Source: Bacteroides sp. Marseille-P3684 (GTDB taxonomy: Bacteria; Bacteroidota; Bacteroidia; Bacteroidales; Bacteroidaceae). From it: 64,000 nucleotides of DNA. The DNA is taken from contig NZ_LT985808.1 of the NCBI RefSeq assembly GCF_900291465.1, positions 663,363-727,362 of the forward strand, in the 5' to 3' direction. This document shows positions 61,409 to 64,000 of the stretch, piece after piece. The notes under the pieces were generated by a model. That model was given only the letters and a program-made list of their open reading frames with translations. It was not told the origin of the DNA and made no database searches. The number at the start of each line of letters is the position of its first letter. Position 1 is the stretch's first letter. A program made the translations under genes and the position numbers.

Positions 61409-62386
61409 ATGGAAGAACCTATCGTACGGGTAGACCACCTGTCGCATCGCTACAGCGTGCAATGGGCTATCCGGGACATTAACCTTCAGATCAGCAAGAA
61501 AGGGGTGTTTGGTCTGTTGGGCTCCAACGGAGCGGGGAAGTCCACCACGATGAACATCATCTGCGGTGTGCTCAACCAGACCGAGGGAGATGTCCACATC
61601 AACGGCATCAGCCTCCGCGAAGACCCGGTGCAGGCGAAACGCTACATCGGCTTCCTGCCACAACGCCCTCCTTTGTACACCGACGCCACGGTGGACGAGT
61701 ATCTCATGTATTGTGCCCGCTTGCGCCTCATGGACCCGAAGGAGGTCCGCTCCGCAGTGGACCGCGCGAAGGAGAAGTGCGGCATCATGCACTTCAGTCG
61801 CCGCCTGATAGGCAACCTCTCCGGCGGCTACCAGCAGCGGGTGGGCATCGCGCAGGCCATCGTCCATAACCCGCCCTTCGTCGTGCTCGACGAACCCACC
61901 AACGGACTGGACCCGAACCAGATTGTCGAAATCCGCCACCTTATTAAAGAGATTGCTGCCGAGCGTGCCGTGATGCTCTCGACCCACATCCTGCCCGAGG
62001 TGCAGGCCACGTGCGACGAAATCATGATGATCGAGCACGGACGGGTGGTCTTTACCGGCTCGCTGCGCGACTTCAACAACTACATGGCGCCGAGCACCTT
62101 CGTGCTCGTGCTGGAACAGGCGCCACCGGTGGAGGAGCTTGCCGCCATCCCCGGCATCCTCAAGGTGGAACACCTCACTCCCACACGCTTCCGCCTCCAC
62201 TTCGACGGTGAAGACCACGGCATGACCCGCCGTGTCGCCGCCCTCGCCGTGGAGAAAGGCTGGCGTCCCAGCGAAATCATGCTCGAACGCGACTCGCTCG
62301 ACACCGTGTTCGCACAGCTCTCGGGCAAGGGCGTCGCCTCCCTGCACACCGGTGCACACACGGACGCCGCCGCCTCCCGTTCCTGA
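61409..62386 (+). CDS. gldA: ABC transporter ATP-binding protein, GldA-like
   Basis: This 325-residue protein has Walker A GSNGAGKST (38-46), signature LSGGYQQ (137-143), Walker B VVLDEP (158-163) and switch histidine in STHILPE. The C-terminal about 90 residues form an extra domain found in GldA/NosF-type ATPases. In gliding Bacteroidota GldA works with GldF and GldG; in non-gliding Bacteroidales the same set has an undefined export or envelope role. The permease gene follows after 51 bases. The C-terminus (HTGAHTDAAASRS) is unusually polar. Confidence 0.87.
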   Translation: MEEPIVRVDHLSHRYSVQWAIRDINLQISKKGVFGLLGSNGAGKSTTMNIICGVLNQTEGDVHINGISLREDPVQAKRYIGFLPQRPPLYTDATVDEYLMYCARLRLMDPKEVRSAVDRAKEKCGIMHFSRRLIGNLSGGYQQRVGIAQAIVHNPPFVVLDEPTNGLDPNQIVEIRHLIKEIAAERAVMLSTHILPEVQATCDEIMMIEHGRVVFTGSLRDFNNYMAPSTFVLVLEQAPPVEELAAIPGILKVEHLTPTRFRLHFDGEDHGMTRRVAALAVEKGWRPSEIMLERDSLDTVFAQLSGKGVASLHTGAHTDAAASRS

Positions 62387-62437
62387 ACGGCGGGACTCCC
62401 GACGCACCTCAACCAACGAACCTAGCAAAGAACCGTT

Positions 62438-64000
62438 ATGAAAACAACCATCCGCATAGCATTGGCAGAACTGCGCTCGCTCTTCTGCTCACCGATCGCA
62501 TGGCTCATCCTGGTCATCTTCGCCTTCCAGTCGGGGCTGGCCTTCAGCGATGCCATCGGACGCCAAATCCAGTCGCAAGCCATGGGCTACGGCCTGTGGG
62601 GAGCCACCTCCGGCATGTTCACCGGCTGGATGGGCATCTTCCCGGGGTTGCTCGGCAACCTCTACCTCTACATCCCCCTGCTCACGATGGGGCTCATGAG
62701 CCGCGAGTACAGCAGCGGCTCCATCAAGCTGCTCTATTCCTCGCCCGTGACGAACCCGCAAATCATTCTGGGCAAGTACCTCTCGGTGCTCGTCTACAAC
62801 CTGGCGCTCATCTTCCCGCTGCTGGTCATGGCCGTGTTCACGGGACTGACGGTGAAGGACGCCGACCTGCCGCTGGTCTTCTCGGGCATCCTGGGCATCT
62901 ATCTGCTCATCTGTGCCTACGGAGCCATCGGACTGTTCATGTCGAGCATCACCTCCTATCAGGTGGTCGCCGCCATGGGTACGCTCGCCGTGCTCGCCGC
63001 CCTCAACTACGTCGGCGAGGTAGGGCAGGACTATGCCTTCGTCCGCGACATCACCTACTGGCTCTCCATCTCCGGACGCGCCTACCAGTTCATCGACGGA
63101 CTCATCTGTACGGAGGACTTGCTCTACTTCCTCATTGTCATCGTGCTGTTCATCAGCCTCTCCATCCTGAAGCTCCGTGCCGGACGCAGCAAGGTGTCCC
63201 GCGTCCGTTCGTGGGGAACCTATACGGCTGTGGTGGCTGCCGCCTTCCTCGTCGGCTATCTCTCGACGCTGCCCTCGCTGAAGTTCTACTATGACTGCAC
63301 CGCCACCAAGTCGAACACACTCACCCGCACCAGCCAGGACATCGTGAAGAAGCTCGACGGCGGACTGACCATCACGACCTACGTCAACCTCCTGGAGCCG
63401 AACTACGGCAGCGGGCTTCCCAGCCAGCTCAAGTTCGACGTGGAGCGATTTGAGCAGTACATGCGCTTCAAGCCCGAGATCAAGATGCGCTACGTCTATT
63501 TCTGGGACAAGGCAGACAACGAGTCGCTCGACGACCGCTTCGTGGGGCTGGACGACCGTCAGAAGGCGGAAAAGATGAGCAAGATCCTCGACCTCGACTT
63601 CGACATGTTCCTCACTCCTGAAGAGATACGCAAGGTCATCGACCTGCGACCCGAGGGCAACCGCTTCGTCCGCGTCATCGAACGTGAGAACGGACAGCGC
63701 AGCTTCCTCCGTCTCTACGACGACAACCAGAAGCACCCCTCCGAGACCGAAATCTCCGCTGCACTCAAACGCTTTGTTGTCAAGTCGCCCAAGGTCGCTT
63801 TCCTCACGGGCCACGGGATGCGCGACATCCACAAGACCGGCGACCGCGACTACAACCGCTTTGCCGAGAGCATCTATTTCCGATACTCGCTCATCAACCA
63901 GGGCTTCGACGTGCTGACCGTTGACCTCTCCCGGGAAGATATCCCTGCGGACGTCGACATCGTGGTCATTGCCGACATGCGCACCCCCTTTGATGAGGCA
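62438..64000 (+). CDS. gldG: Fused ABC-2 permease / GldG-type protein (GldFG), partial
   Basis: 521 codons are visible from MKTTIRIALAELRSLF; the gene runs off the window. Residues 1-245 are an ABC-2 permease with six membrane segments (GldF-like: SPIAWLILVIFAFQSGLAF, SREYSSGSIKLLYSSPVTN). A further membrane helix at about 255-275 leads into the GldG-like extracytoplasmic region from about 280 (SNTLTRTSQDIVKKLDGGLTITTYV). GldF and GldG are separate genes in Flavobacterium; here they form one reading frame with no stop between. It is the partner of the ATPase upstream. Confidence 0.87.
   Translation, partial: MKTTIRIALAELRSLFCSPIAWLILVIFAFQSGLAFSDAIGRQIQSQAMGYGLWGATSGMFTGWMGIFPGLLGNLYLYIPLLTMGLMSREYSSGSIKLLYSSPVTNPQIILGKYLSVLVYNLALIFPLLVMAVFTGLTVKDADLPLVFSGILGIYLLICAYGAIGLFMSSITSYQVVAAMGTLAVLAALNYVGEVGQDYAFVRDITYWLSISGRAYQFIDGLICTEDLLYFLIVIVLFISLSILKLRAGRSKVSRVRSWGTYTAVVAAAFLVGYLSTLPSLKFYYDCTATKSNTLTRTSQDIVKKLDGGLTITTYVNLLEPNYGSGLPSQLKFDVERFEQYMRFKPEIKMRYVYFWDKADNESLDDRFVGLDDRQKAEKMSKILDLDFDMFLTPEEIRKVIDLRPEGNRFVRVIERENGQRSFLRLYDDNQKHPSETEISAALKRFVVKSPKVAFLTGHGMRDIHKTGDRDYNRFAESIYFRYSLINQGFDVLTVDLSREDIPADVDIVVIADMRTPFDEA

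Overview
The window is a GC-rich stretch of a Bacteroidota chromosome, most likely order Bacteroidales. Evidence for this is the Bacteroides-type promoter box (TAnnTTTG at -7, with TTG or TTTG about 19-21 bases upstream) in front of many genes, and the gene content: a type-B fumarate reductase beside a propionyl/methylmalonyl-CoA carboxylase, the order rpoN-PAP2-purE-ispG, an IspG with the long plant-type insertion, gldA and gldFG, DUF4491, DUF3108, PepSY-like and GH3 proteins, and a GATase-dipeptidase fusion. The genus cannot be fixed from this sequence. No tRNA, rRNA, CRISPR array, transposase, integrase or phage structural gene was seen.

Layout. 1-5.4 kb: succinate/propionate metabolism on the minus strand (frdA partial, frdC, carboxyltransferase, biotin carrier, biotin carboxylase). 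5.4-7.3 kb: an S24/HTH regulator divergent from an orphan FecR-like protein. 8.2-12.6 kb: RNase R, then an overlapping SDR-PAP2 pair. 12.6-20.9 kb: plus-strand GH105 lipoprotein, TonB-dependent receptor, secreted phosphoesterase, Lrp regulator, DUF4491 and a GATase-dipeptidase fusion. 21.7-28.2 kb: minus-strand VTT-domain protein, unknown membrane protein, purD, dipeptidyl peptidase and an rRNA methyltransferase. 28.5-30.5 kb: lytic transglycosylase and a thioredoxin-like lipoprotein. 31.4-36.9 kb: DUF3108, Ig-like lipoprotein and GH3 on the minus strand, then phosphofructokinase. 38-48.6 kb: secreted TIM-barrel protein, SpmA/B-like carrier, ybeY, the rpoN-PAP2-purE-ispG operon, mnmA, sufE and an M28 peptidase. 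48.9-57.4 kb: two FKBPs, a sirtuin, rubredoxin, twin PepSY-like proteins, a membrane-anchored AraC protein, CDF and MscS transporters. 57.4-64 kb: a TGS-uridine kinase, a Na/Pi transporter, gldA and a gldFG fusion cut by the window end.

The most unusual content is non-coding. Five interspersed elements, each exactly 559 bp, lie at 7426, 21054, 30773, 37003 and 51727. They have about 12-bp terminal inverted repeats (TTTGTCAAAACG), large internal hairpins with a compensatory change, and no convincing coding capacity. Four of the five sit between convergent genes. They are embedded in cassettes of a 33-bp palindromic unit (nine copies) and of CAATTGACAATTG-type arrays (seventeen tracts). These arrays supply stop codons to three genes and apparent -33 promoter boxes to three others.

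Two further non-coding structures stand out. One is a 101-bp array of four AAGTATnATACTT palindromes on an exact 22-bp period, closed by 17-bp perfect inverted repeats (41066-41166). The other is a pair of 79-nt structured repeats (14013-14091 and 18070-18148) bracketing the TonB receptor-phosphoesterase pair, with stems preserved by wobble pairs and one compensatory change. All family names come from reading the translated sequences without database searches.
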